Assembly (NCBI GenBank): GCA_022614955.1
Contig: JAKEHP010000254.1
Coordinates: 1-42,075, forward strand
DNA: 42,075 bases
Reading direction: 5' to 3'
From: Candidatus Methylomirabilota bacterium
GTDB taxonomy: Bacteria > Methylomirabilota > Methylomirabilia > Methylomirabilales > JACPAU01
The notes under the pieces are model-generated. The model searched no databases, was not told the origin of the DNA, and saw nothing but the letters and a program-made list of their open reading frames with translations. Both the position numbers and the translations under genes were made by a program. Positions 19,167-28,051 of the stretch are shown here, piece by piece; position 1 is the first letter of the stretch, and each line of letters opens with the position of its first letter.

Positions 19167-20018
19167 CTACCCGCCTCCGGGCGCGGCCGTGTTGGCGTCT
19201 GGGAAGAAGAGTGGTTGGCCGTAGCGCTCCACGCCGAAGGTCCGGATCACCTCCTGCGCCTCGGCCGAGACCAGGAAGTCCGCGAGGGCCTTCCCCCCCG
19301 CCGCGTTGACCTTCGGGTGCCGGGCCGGGTTCACCTCCATCACGTGGTACGGGTTGAGGAGCGGGGCGTCCCCCTCGAGGAGGATGGCGAGGCGGAGCCG
19401 CTGCTGGAAGGCCAGGTACGTCCCCCGGTCCGTCAGCGTGTAGGCCCCCTTCTCTGAAGCGATGATGAGCGTCACCCCCATCCCCTGCCCCGACTCCAGG
19501 TACCAGCGCCCCTTGGGCCCGACGGCGGCGGCCTTCCAGAGGGTCTGCTCCTTGTTGTGGGTGCCGGAGTTGTCGCCCCGCGAGACGAACCGGGCCTGGC
19601 GTCCGGCGATCCTCCGGAAGGCCTCGGCCGCTCCCGTCGCCCCCCGAATCCCCGCCGGGTCGGCGGGCGGACCCACCAGGATGAAGTCGTTGTGCATGAC
19701 GGGACGGCGATTCGTCAGGTTCCCCTCGGCGACGTAGCGGCGCTCGAGTTCCGGAGCATGGGCCAGGACCACGTCAGCTTCGCCCCGGGCGCCCAGTGCC
19801 AGGGACTGCCCGGTCCCGACGGCGATAGCCTTGACGGTGTAGCCCGTTTTCTTCTCGAAGAGCGGGACGAGGACGTCGAGGAGGCCGGAGTCCTGGGTGC
19901 TGGTCGTGGTCGCGAGGAGGACCGTTCGCTCCTGCGGGGCGGCGGCTCTGGGCCCTAACAGGAGAGCGAGGAGGAGTCCGACGACCATCGGTTGCCACCT
20001 GGAGGGTTTCCGTCGCAT
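19167..20018 (-). CDS. tupA: Tungstate-type ABC transporter substrate-binding protein
   Basis: VLLATTTSTQDSGLLDVLVPLFEKKTGYTVKAIAVGTGQSLALGARGEADVVLAHAP...GRWYLESGQGMGVTLIIASEKGAYTLTDRGTY, a TupA-type pattern. Confidence 0.88.
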   Translation of the reverse strand: MRRKPSRWQPMVVGLLLALLLGPRAAAPQERTVLLATTTSTQDSGLLDVLVPLFEKKTGYTVKAIAVGTGQSLALGARGEADVVLAHAPELERRYVAEGNLTNRRPVMHNDFILVGPPADPAGIRGATGAAEAFRRIAGRQARFVSRGDNSGTHNKEQTLWKAAAVGPKGRWYLESGQGMGVTLIIASEKGAYTLTDRGTYLAFQQRLRLAILLEGDAPLLNPYHVMEVNPARHPKVNAAGGKALADFLVSAEAQEVIRTFGVERYGQPLFFPDANTAAPGGG

Positions 20019-21158
20019 CTAGTTCACCTCCCGCACCCGGCCGGTCTCGCGGGTGTCGTAGCCCCCCAGGTGCCGGACCTGCTGCCGGAAAGCCCGGTCC
20101 CGCAGGGCGGCGCGGAGGATGGTCAGCGGGGGGCGGCTTACGCGCGCCAGGGGGCAGACGAGATCGTAACGCTCGCGGAACAGGGGGACAAAGCCGAGAC
20201 CGAAGGCCTCGGCAGCCGCCCGGAGGCCCAGGCCGGCGTCAGCTTCCCCCCGGGCCACGGCCGCGGCGACCTCGAGGTGCGTGGTGGCCTCCCGGGGGAC
20301 GGGGCGCAGCCGCGCCATCGGGATCCCGTCTTGCCGCAGCCCCCACTCCAGCAACAGGTGGGTCCCGGAGCCGGCCGTCCGCCGGATCAGCCGCACCCCG
20401 GACCGGGCGAGGTCGGCCAGGCGCCGCAGGCCCCGCGGGTTGCCCGGCGCCACGAGCAGCCCTTGCTCTCGATGGGCCACCGTGACGAGGGCCATCCGCT
20501 CTCCCGGGAAGAGGCGGGCCACGATGGGCCCGTTGTACTCCCCCGTCGCCGGGTCGAGTAGGTGAACGCCCGCGATGTCCGCCTCCCCCTGCCTGAGCGC
20601 GAGGAGGCCGGGGAGGCTCCCCACGGCGCGGATGTCCAGGGAAAGGCGGAGGCCTGTCTGGCGCAGGGCGGCGGGGAGTAGATCGAGGGTCAGGTCGTGG
20701 CTCCCGACGAGGCGCAATGTGGCAGGCTCCCTGCGCCGGGCGGCAGCCGGGGGTGCCACGGCGTCGGGCGCTCCGGCCGTCCGCCACCGGCCGAGCTGCA
20801 GGGAAAGCGCTGCCTCGATCTCTGCCGGCTCTGCCCCCAGGCTCAACGCTTCTAGGGCCGCCCGGCCGAGGAGACCCCGGACCTGCCCCGCCCGCCGCGC
20901 GAGGAGCCGTGGGTCCCCCGGCGGCATCGCCACAATCGTCCCGGCGCGCCGCCGTGTAGCCAGAAGCCCCTCCCGTCCCAGGGCAGCGTAGGCCCGGCCC
21001 ACCGTGTTGGGGGTGACGCCGAGCGTCCCGGCCAGGCGGCGAACGGGGGGGAGCCGGTCGCCGGCCTTCAGGCCCCCGGCGGCGACCGCCGCCCGGACCT
21101 GGTCCATCACCTGGGTGTAGAGGGTGCGGTCCGGCTTCAGGCGTAGGCGTAGCGGCAT
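20019..21158 (-). CDS. GntR-type HTH fused to COG1910-like molybdate/tungstate-binding (PBP) domain; transcriptional regulator
   Basis: N-term LYTQVMDQVRAAVAAGGLKAGDRLPPVRRLAGTLGVTPNTVGRAYAALGREGLL (wHTH). C-term SHDLTLDLLPAAL...GLLALRQGEADIAGVHLLDPATGEYN...EQGLLVAPGNPRGLRRLADL...RRTAGSGTHLLLEW. Confidence 0.85.
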   Translation of the reverse strand: MPLRLRLKPDRTLYTQVMDQVRAAVAAGGLKAGDRLPPVRRLAGTLGVTPNTVGRAYAALGREGLLATRRRAGTIVAMPPGDPRLLARRAGQVRGLLGRAALEALSLGAEPAEIEAALSLQLGRWRTAGAPDAVAPPAAARRREPATLRLVGSHDLTLDLLPAALRQTGLRLSLDIRAVGSLPGLLALRQGEADIAGVHLLDPATGEYNGPIVARLFPGERMALVTVAHREQGLLVAPGNPRGLRRLADLARSGVRLIRRTAGSGTHLLLEWGLRQDGIPMARLRPVPREATTHLEVAAAVARGEADAGLGLRAAAEAFGLGFVPLFRERYDLVCPLARVSRPPLTILRAALRDRAFRQQVRHLGGYDTRETGRVREVN

Positions 21159-21169
21159 GGGGAGCACCA

Positions 21170-21194
21170 TTTGTATCAAGATAATTAGTACAAA
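21170..21194. promoter_or_regulatory. Candidate operator TTTGTA-N13-TACAAA upstream of the GntR-PBP regulator
   Basis: Perfect 6-bp inverted repeat (21170-21175 / 21189-21194) in an AT-rich patch within a GC-rich region, directly upstream of the likely ATG (21158). TTGACA (minus) at 21216-21221. Confidence 0.45.
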
Positions 21195-21315
21195 CTACTT
21201 CGGCGACGGGTACCCTGTCAAGGGGGGTGCTGCGGGGCCGGGGCACGGGCGGAGGGGGTGGGTTGTGCGGGAGGAAGGGCCCGGCGCCGGGGAGGGGCTC
21301 GACCTCTCCCGGGCC

Positions 21316-22497
21316 TTAGCGGGAGGGCCGCAGGCGCCGGAGGCGACGGGCCGCCTCAGCGAGCGTCTCCAGGCGCTTGCAGAAAGAGAACCGGACGTAG
21401 TGGCGGCCCATGGCGGGGTCGTGGAAGAAGCTGCTGCCGGGGACAACGGCCACCCCCACGGCGCGGGTCAGGTGCTCGGCGAACTGGACATCGTGGGCGG
21501 CGCCGAAGGGCGTGAAGTCGGCCATCACGTAGTAGGCCCCGTCCGGGTCGCGGAACCGGAAGCCCACCTCCCGGAGCGCCCCGCAGAGGAAGTCTCGCCG
21601 CTCCTGGTACTCGGCCTGCAGGCGCTGGTAGTAGGCGGGCGGGAAGCGCAGAGCCGCGGCCCCCGCCTCCTGCAGCGGGGCGGGGGCTCCCACCGTGAGG
21701 AAGTCGTGGACCTTCCGGATGGCGGCGGTGATGGCCGGCGGGGCCAGCACGTAGCCGATCCGCCATCCGGTCACGGCGTAGGTCTTGGAGAGGCCGTTCA
21801 CCACGATGGTGCGCTCCCGCATCCCCGGAAGCGTCGCCGGGCAGAGGTGCCGGAGGGGGTGCCCGGCGCTGGGGTAGTAGATGTGCTCGTAGATCTCGTC
21901 CGTCACCAGGAGAGTGTCGTGCTCCTGGCAGAGGGCCGTGATGGCCTGGAGCTCCTCGAGGCTGAAGACCTTGCCGGTGGGATTGTTGGGCGTGTTGAGG
22001 ACCACCGCCTTCGTCCGGGCGGTGAAGGCCCGCGCGAGGTCGGCCGGGTCGAAGGTCCAGTCGGGAGGGCGCAGGGCAACGTAGCGCGGGGTGGCCCCGG
22101 AGAGGATGGCGTCGGGCCCGTAGTTCTCGTAGAAGGGCTCGAAGACGATGACCTCGTCCCCCGGGTCAATCACCCCCATCAGGGCGGCGATCATCCCCTC
22201 GGTGCTGCCGCAGGTGACTGTGATCTCCCGCTCCGGGTCGAGTTCGAGACCCAATGACCACTTCACCTTGGCTGCCAGGGCGTCCCGGAAGGTTTTGGCG
22301 CCCCAGGTGATGGCGTACTGGTTCACGTCGGCGCGGATGGCGGCGACGGCCGCCTCCTTCACCTCGGTTGGCGCCGGGAAGTCCGGGAAGCCCTGGGCCA
22401 GGTTGATGGCGTCGTGCTGCTCCGCCAGCCGGGTCATCTCCCGGATGACCGATTCGGTGAAGATCCGCGTCTTGGCGGCAACGTGGGATCTGGCCAT
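21316..22497 (-). CDS. Class I/II pyridoxal phosphate aminotransferase
   Basis: INLAQGFPDFPAP...NQYAITWGAKTFRDALAAK...VLNTPNNPTGKVFSLEEL...VVNGLSKTYAVTGWRIGYV. Confidence 0.95.
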   Translation of the reverse strand: MARSHVAAKTRIFTESVIREMTRLAEQHDAINLAQGFPDFPAPTEVKEAAVAAIRADVNQYAITWGAKTFRDALAAKVKWSLGLELDPEREITVTCGSTEGMIAALMGVIDPGDEVIVFEPFYENYGPDAILSGATPRYVALRPPDWTFDPADLARAFTARTKAVVLNTPNNPTGKVFSLEELQAITALCQEHDTLLVTDEIYEHIYYPSAGHPLRHLCPATLPGMRERTIVVNGLSKTYAVTGWRIGYVLAPPAITAAIRKVHDFLTVGAPAPLQEAGAAALRFPPAYYQRLQAEYQERRDFLCGALREVGFRFRDPDGAYYVMADFTPFGAAHDVQFAEHLTRAVGVAVVPGSSFFHDPAMGRHYVRFSFCKRLETLAEAARRLRRLRPSR

Positions 22498-22520
22498 CGG
22501 TTCTCTCGGAGCGGCGAAAG

Positions 22521-22549
22521 CCCTCTCCCCCTATCAGAAAGGGAGAGGG
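22521..22549. terminator. Palindromic hairpin CCCTCTCCC/GGGAGAGGG
   Basis: Perfect 9-bp stem with 11-nt loop between rnd and the aminotransferase gene. Confidence 0.4.
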
Positions 22550-22552
22550 GTG

Positions 22553-23758
22553 TCAACCCGCGGGAGGACGGGCGGCTGCGGGTCGGCGGCGGCGCCGGCG
22601 GCGCCGGCGACGTCCGGGTGGGCCCGCGGGCGGGGCCAGGGCGTTGAGGAGGTCAGGCCCCAGCAGATCCGCCTGCCAGTGGTAGAGAACGTCCAGGGCC
22701 CGCAGTCCATCCAGTGTGGAGGGGCAGGTGGTGGCGATGGCCACCAGGGCCGACTTCGGGGCTACCAGCGCGGGGTCGAGCAGGAGGCGCCTGGCGGCGG
22801 CATCCCGGGCCTCGCGTAACCGCGCGACCCTCGGGCCCAGGGCCGGGTCCTGGGGTTGGCGCTCCGGTTCGGGGAGGACCGGCCAAGCCTCGGGGGGGAG
22901 GGCCAGCCCTCGGGCGATGGCTGCCTCCAGCCCTTCCCGGAGGGCGCCCGTGACGTTGCGGGGGAGCTTCACCCCTGGCGGGATGCCCACGGCCCCCACT
23001 TCGGCTGCCTTTGCCGCCAGGTTGACCAGGTACTCGTTGCCGATGATCCGGAACGGCGCGACATCCCGGTCCCGCGCCAACGCCTCGCGCCATCCCCAGA
23101 GCTCCCGGAGGACGGCCAGGGCGGGCGGGGGGAGGGCGTGGCTCCCCCGGAGCCGCCACGTTCGCTCGGGGTCCGGCTCGCGCGGGCTGAAGCGGACGGC
23201 GGCGAGGCGCTGGCAGGTCTCCCGATGCCAGGCAAGGCGTCCCGTGGCGGCCAGCTCCGTCTCGAGGCGCCCGGCCAGCGGGAGGAGATACCGGATGTCG
23301 CCCAGCGCATAGGCGGCGAGGTCTGGGGGCAGCGGGCGTCGCGACCAGTCCGCCCGCTGGACTCCCTTGTCCATCGCGACGCCGAAGTACCGCTGAATGA
23401 GGGCGGCCAGGCCGAGTTCCTTTTGGCCGAGCAGTTGCGCGGCCAGCATGGTGTCGAAGAGTTCGCCCGGGACGAAGCCGAAGTGCCGGTGGAGGAGCCT
23501 GAGGTCGTAATCGCCCCCGTGAACGATGAGGCGCTTCGACTCCAGGAGCTTTACCAGAGGCCGCAGATCCAGACCGGCGAGCGGGTCCACCAGGGCCTCG
23601 CGGTCGGGTGTGGCCACCTGGATGAGACAAAGCTTCTCGTAGTAGTGGTGGAAGGAGTCGGCCTCGGTGTCGAGGGCGACGATGGGGGCGGGCCGGACAT
23701 CATCGAGCACTCCGACGAGGCCATCGGACGTATTGATGATGGGGGGATGTGGAGCCAT
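22553..23758 (-). CDS. rnd: Ribonuclease D with poly-arginine C-terminal tail
   Basis: VALDTEADSFHHYYEKLCLIQVAT...HGGDYDLRLLHRHFGFVPGELFDTMLAAQLLG...YALGDIRYLLPL; HRDC-like region, then GRRRRRRRRRRPAAARPPAG. Confidence 0.92.
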   Translation of the reverse strand: MAPHPPIINTSDGLVGVLDDVRPAPIVALDTEADSFHHYYEKLCLIQVATPDREALVDPLAGLDLRPLVKLLESKRLIVHGGDYDLRLLHRHFGFVPGELFDTMLAAQLLGQKELGLAALIQRYFGVAMDKGVQRADWSRRPLPPDLAAYALGDIRYLLPLAGRLETELAATGRLAWHRETCQRLAAVRFSPREPDPERTWRLRGSHALPPPALAVLRELWGWREALARDRDVAPFRIIGNEYLVNLAAKAAEVGAVGIPPGVKLPRNVTGALREGLEAAIARGLALPPEAWPVLPEPERQPQDPALGPRVARLREARDAAARRLLLDPALVAPKSALVAIATTCPSTLDGLRALDVLYHWQADLLGPDLLNALAPPAGPPGRRRRRRRRRRPAAARPPAG

Positions 23759-24025
23759 CGCGCCTCATGAGACATGAGAATAGACAGCAAGGGGCCTCCG
23801 CGCGGCAGCGGGTAGCCCCCTCCGCTTCGGCTACTCTATTCTACCGCCCATGGCTATTGTGGACCAGGGCTTCGATGGCCCCCTGGTCGGTCGGGGCCCG
23901 TTCTCAGTGAGGACGTGCGCTGGAAGGTGTGGCTGCGGAAGTGGGCCTACCCCCGGAGCGGCAGCCCCCGGTCCCCGCGGCCCCCCAGGCTGTGGGTGAC
24001 GCTGCCGGCTTGGAGGGTGGCTCCC

Positions 24026-25105
24026 CTACCGGCAGGCCTTGCCGACGACCCGGATGGCGTCGCTCCCGCTCATCCGATCGCCCGAGAAGGTGACGCCGCT
24101 GAGGGTGGCCTGGGTGTCGGCACACGTGAGGCCGGTGGCGGGGATCGAGAACTGGAGGAGGAGGTCGGGCCGGCCATCGTCGTTAGTATCTTCCAGGTGA
24201 TGCTTCGGCTTGCCCCTTGTCCCCGTGTGCTTCCGCCGGCCTTCCCGATCCTCCTCCTCATCGTCTTCGTCATCGTCTCCAGCGAGGGGCGGGGCCTGCC
24301 CTGGGCCGAAGCGCACGGTCGGGGTGTTCACCGTGGTGGCAGCGAAGGTCGGCGTGGACAGAATGGCCACGCGCACATGCCCCCCGGAGTCGAGGTTGAT
24401 GGTGTTGCGCCGATCATCCGGCTTGATGTCGAGGGGGACGGTGAGCTTTCTGAACTTCACGGTGACCGGGACGGTGGTGGATTTGTCCTTGTAGGTCACG
24501 GTGATCGTGGTCGTCCCGGGCTCCACGGCCTCGACCAGGCCCTCAGGAGTGACAGTGGCCACTTGGGGATTGCTCGAGACATATGTGATCTCCCGGGATT
24601 TCGAGATATCACGCGTCGTCCCGTCGGTGAAAGTACCCTCCACCTTGAGCCGCTGCTCGGTCACTCCTGCAATCAGAGCAACGCTGGCTGGCCGGCCAAC
24701 AGTCCTTGACCTCACCCGGATCATTTGAACCGGCGCCACGGTCTCCACATGAATCGTAATCGTTGATTTGACGGAGTCATCCTTGCCGAGGCCGATAAAG
24801 GCGGTGAGTGGCTGGGGCCCTAGGGGAGCGTCGGGAGGGATCTCGAGGGTGAAGACGAAGGGGGGAGCGGTCTTGAAGTCGCTGGCAAGCGGAGAGAGGA
24901 CGGCGACGCCCCGGAACCGGTCAGTCGGCGAGGCCTCGACCGTCACGGTCAGGGTCTCCCCGGGCTCCACGGCGGTCCCGTCGGCAGGGGAGAGTATGCG
25001 AAGAGTAATTGGGGATCCCGCCGCGGCCGAGACAATCGGGAAAGTCGAGAGGCTGAGGAGAAGAGCGGACACACCTCTCAGCCAATGGCGGGCCCTGGAC
25101 TTCAT
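24026..25105 (-). CDS. Secreted Big_2-type Ig-like domain protein with acidic/Ca-binding-like segment
   Basis: Signal peptide; VEGTFTDGTTRDISKSREITYVSSNPQVATVTPEGLVEAVEPGTTTITVTYKDKS (Big_2); GDDDEDDEEED and EDTNDDGRPDLLLQF. Confidence 0.8.
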   Translation of the reverse strand: MKSRARHWLRGVSALLLSLSTFPIVSAAAGSPITLRILSPADGTAVEPGETLTVTVEASPTDRFRGVAVLSPLASDFKTAPPFVFTLEIPPDAPLGPQPLTAFIGLGKDDSVKSTITIHVETVAPVQMIRVRSRTVGRPASVALIAGVTEQRLKVEGTFTDGTTRDISKSREITYVSSNPQVATVTPEGLVEAVEPGTTTITVTYKDKSTTVPVTVKFRKLTVPLDIKPDDRRNTINLDSGGHVRVAILSTPTFAATTVNTPTVRFGPGQAPPLAGDDDEDDEEEDREGRRKHTGTRGKPKHHLEDTNDDGRPDLLLQFSIPATGLTCADTQATLSGVTFSGDRMSGSDAIRVVGKACR

Positions 25106-25168
25106 TCCCTTTCCTCCTCCCGAAGAGGTATCAGGCGGAGAACGATCTGCCCGCTAACTCTCGGTTGG

Positions 25169-27763
25169 CTACCGCAGCCCTGGGGGTCGCACAAAGAAGT
25201 CAAAGAGTTCTGACTCCAGCACGCCATTTAGCAGGAGGATGACTCGCTGGGCAATGGCTCCGGATTCCAGTTCGGCCTGGCCGATGAAAAGTTTCGGGAT
25301 CCGCGTGTGGATGACCGCATCGCTAAGGGGGAAAGGGCCAAACGTGCTTACGCTCAGGGCGCCGGGGGAAAAACTCCCCCGCTGGCTCGCCGCCTCGACC
25401 ACGAGATCGTGATCCAGCGTCCGGAAGATCTGATCCAGACCCCCCGGGGGAATCGCCCCCGCACACCCGATGCTGAGCGTCTGGAATTTCGGGCTGGTTT
25501 GGCTCGCTGCCTTCTGCTGCGGGCTCGCAATGCCCACAATCGTGTGCATCCTGATGGGGGAGAGATTCCGGTTCACGAGCTCGAGGTTTGGGCTCCGCGG
25601 AACCATATCGGCAACGGCGCCTTGATCCGTTCGCAACCCCGCAGCGTTGAGCGCATCGCTCAGGCAGGCGCTTCGGCGCACCCGGCGTGCAAGAGCAGAG
25701 CCAAAATGGGGCGTGCCGATGGTGACGAGCTTATGGGTGTCGCCCAGGCCGAAGTTATCATCGCGGAAGAACGCACTGCCAAGCAGGGGCAGCCCCCGAA
25801 CCAGCAGGCCCCCCATGCTGTGGGCGACTACATCGGCTTGGATGGCAGCAACCTGTTCTGTTGTCTTAAACTCTTGGATAAAGCTCTTAATTTGGTTTCC
25901 CACGACCGGCGTGTTGAAGCTCAGCCCTGCGGCATTGAAATCCTCGTAGTCTGCGAAATTTAATGAGAACGGAGCATTGGTTATTAGGGGTACGAAGTTG
26001 CTCCAACTTTTCTCCGAGCCCCACAGGCCATGCACGAGGACTACGGGAGGCCGGGCGATCGTGATCGGGATCGTGGCCTCCTGGGCCGCCTCGCCCGTCT
26101 GGGGGGTGAAGCGGCCGCGGAGGGAGACCTGCCGATCCCTCTCGTTGGCATCCCCGGATCCCGCCCGCGCAAAGCGGCTCGGAGCATGGTAGATGGCGAA
26201 GGCCATCGGGCCCCTGTCGGGGACCTGCACGGTGGGCACGAAGAGGCTATTGGACCCCACTGTGTCTCCTACCTGGGTCAGGAAGCCGGCCTCCTCCGCA
26301 GGAGCAAGCGGCGTGCCAGCGGCATCCACCAGGGCAAGTTCCACCGTGCCCGGCCCCGGGGGGATCACCCGGACCACCACCCGGGCCACCCCGTCGGCGG
26401 CCACCCCTCTGACCGTCTCGACTCGTTGCGCCAGCGCGGCCTTGGCTTCCTCCGCCGTCTGGGTGAGTTCTGCCAGCAGGTCCGGCACCGGATCGACGAT
26501 CTCCATCTCCAGACCACCTGGAGAGGCAAGGAAGATCCCGCGCTGGCCCGTGGATAATTGCGATTGGAATGCGATCTCGCGCTTATTATTGAGCCGACCA
26601 AAAACGAACTGAAAAGTCCCGCCCCTCGGCGCTGTATCGCCCCTCCGCACAACTTTGGATAACGCGCCTTCCGTGCTCAGGAGAAAGATTCCATTGCTTG
26701 ACCCAAAGGCGATATCTCCCTTGTCATTGATGTCAACCTGGATCGTAACAAAATTCCCAAAACCAAGAGCGCTCCAAAACGTCCCCCCTCCCGGGGCAGC
26801 ATCATCCTGATGCACGAGGCTCGTAAGGGTGCCATCGGGAGCTCGGCGGAAAATGGCCCAGGTGAAATCGCTCAGTTCAGCCACAAAGACAACTTGCCCT
26901 ACGTTATTCATATCCGCCGCTGCACCCCCAAATTGCCGGAATGTGGTGCCCTCTCGGGCTGGCCCCCCGGAGAGCGCAACGGGAATTCTTGAACTCCCAG
27001 TCTGGATGAATATGCCGCTGGGTGCGGGGGGTTGGGGCGCGGAGGTGATTCCAGTGCTGAACCAAACCAGGACATCTCCGAGATCACTGATAGCGGGGAT
27101 GGTGGCCGAATCGATTGTCCCTCCTCCGGGTGCGGAGGCGCCTCGCAGGGCAAGGAGGGTCGGGGTTCCACCCCGAATGAGGAAGTGCTCAATGCCCCTG
27201 TCAAGCGTGAAGAGCTGTAAGGCTATCGTGCCGGTGTTATTCATCGAAGTTACAACCACGTCGATGGTGCGTACGAAGCCCCCCGGACCAAAAATATCGG
27301 GGCACACCCCGAGACGGGTCAAGGTCCCACCCGAATAAAGGGCGGGGAGACCATGAAGAAGAGAAGGATGCGCTTCGGGAAAAACAATATCGCCGGAGTC
27401 GTTCATGAATGGAGGTCCTGGGGACGATGAGCTAATGCCTAGCAGTTCAAACGTAACGTCGCAGGACACACGAATCGGATCGCCTGGCTTGATAAGTCTT
27501 GTAATCCTTCCCTCCGCAACCAGATAAAGACCAAAACCGCCAAAGGGAATGAAGGGGTTCGTCCTGCCCGAGAAAGCGATCGCGCCGAGATTATTCGCCG
27601 CGAAAGTGAGAAGGTCGACGAATTCCCCTCCCTCTGGAGCGGTATCTCCAGTCAGGACGACAGGCTTGATCGTAAATTCGGCAGTCTCAGCGTGGTGCGA
27701 GGTGAGGAGGGGCAGGAGGAAGACGCTGAACATCAACAGATGAGGAGGGCGTTTCCGGGGCAT
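25169..27763 (-). CDS. Secreted multi-domain protein: N-terminal NxxGxxxF-type tandem repeats, C-terminal alpha/beta hydrolase (lipase-like)
   Basis: Start at MPRKRPPHLL with signal sequence. Repeats of LTGDTAPEGGEF...NNLGAIAFSG type; hydrolase PPVVLVHGLWGSEKSW...VVAHSMGGLLVRGLPLLG...VTIGTPHFGSAL. Confidence 0.82.
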   Translation of the reverse strand: MPRKRPPHLLMFSVFLLPLLTSHHAETAEFTIKPVVLTGDTAPEGGEFVDLLTFAANNLGAIAFSGRTNPFIPFGGFGLYLVAEGRITRLIKPGDPIRVSCDVTFELLGISSSSPGPPFMNDSGDIVFPEAHPSLLHGLPALYSGGTLTRLGVCPDIFGPGGFVRTIDVVVTSMNNTGTIALQLFTLDRGIEHFLIRGGTPTLLALRGASAPGGGTIDSATIPAISDLGDVLVWFSTGITSAPQPPAPSGIFIQTGSSRIPVALSGGPAREGTTFRQFGGAAADMNNVGQVVFVAELSDFTWAIFRRAPDGTLTSLVHQDDAAPGGGTFWSALGFGNFVTIQVDINDKGDIAFGSSNGIFLLSTEGALSKVVRRGDTAPRGGTFQFVFGRLNNKREIAFQSQLSTGQRGIFLASPGGLEMEIVDPVPDLLAELTQTAEEAKAALAQRVETVRGVAADGVARVVVRVIPPGPGTVELALVDAAGTPLAPAEEAGFLTQVGDTVGSNSLFVPTVQVPDRGPMAFAIYHAPSRFARAGSGDANERDRQVSLRGRFTPQTGEAAQEATIPITIARPPVVLVHGLWGSEKSWSNFVPLITNAPFSLNFADYEDFNAAGLSFNTPVVGNQIKSFIQEFKTTEQVAAIQADVVAHSMGGLLVRGLPLLGSAFFRDDNFGLGDTHKLVTIGTPHFGSALARRVRRSACLSDALNAAGLRTDQGAVADMVPRSPNLELVNRNLSPIRMHTIVGIASPQQKAASQTSPKFQTLSIGCAGAIPPGGLDQIFRTLDHDLVVEAASQRGSFSPGALSVSTFGPFPLSDAVIHTRIPKLFIGQAELESGAIAQRVILLLNGVLESELFDFFVRPPGLR

Positions 27764-28051
27764 GCGATCCCCTCCTGATGGCGCGAAGAGACGAGGTCGA
27801 GGAGGAAAACAATCCCAATCTGGCAAGGATCTTAAAATCATGGAAGGCCTACGAACTCTAATGGAAAGCGTGTTTGACCGCAAGCGAGATGTCTATCTCA
27901 CTAATGGTTGAGATCGGGCTGCGAGCGTTCGGGAAGACGCGCCGCCAAGCGGTAGAGGTAGCGCTCCTGGCTCGGTGGCCTCTTCCCCCAGCGCAGCGGA
28001 GTCTTCGCCCCTTGGTGGGGTTCCAGGAGGGCGGCCGCGCATGGGCAGGGG

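Noticed and set aside
17058-19457. 799-aa plus ORF opposite the tup genes
   Set aside because: Antisense shadow of three well-supported transporter genes.
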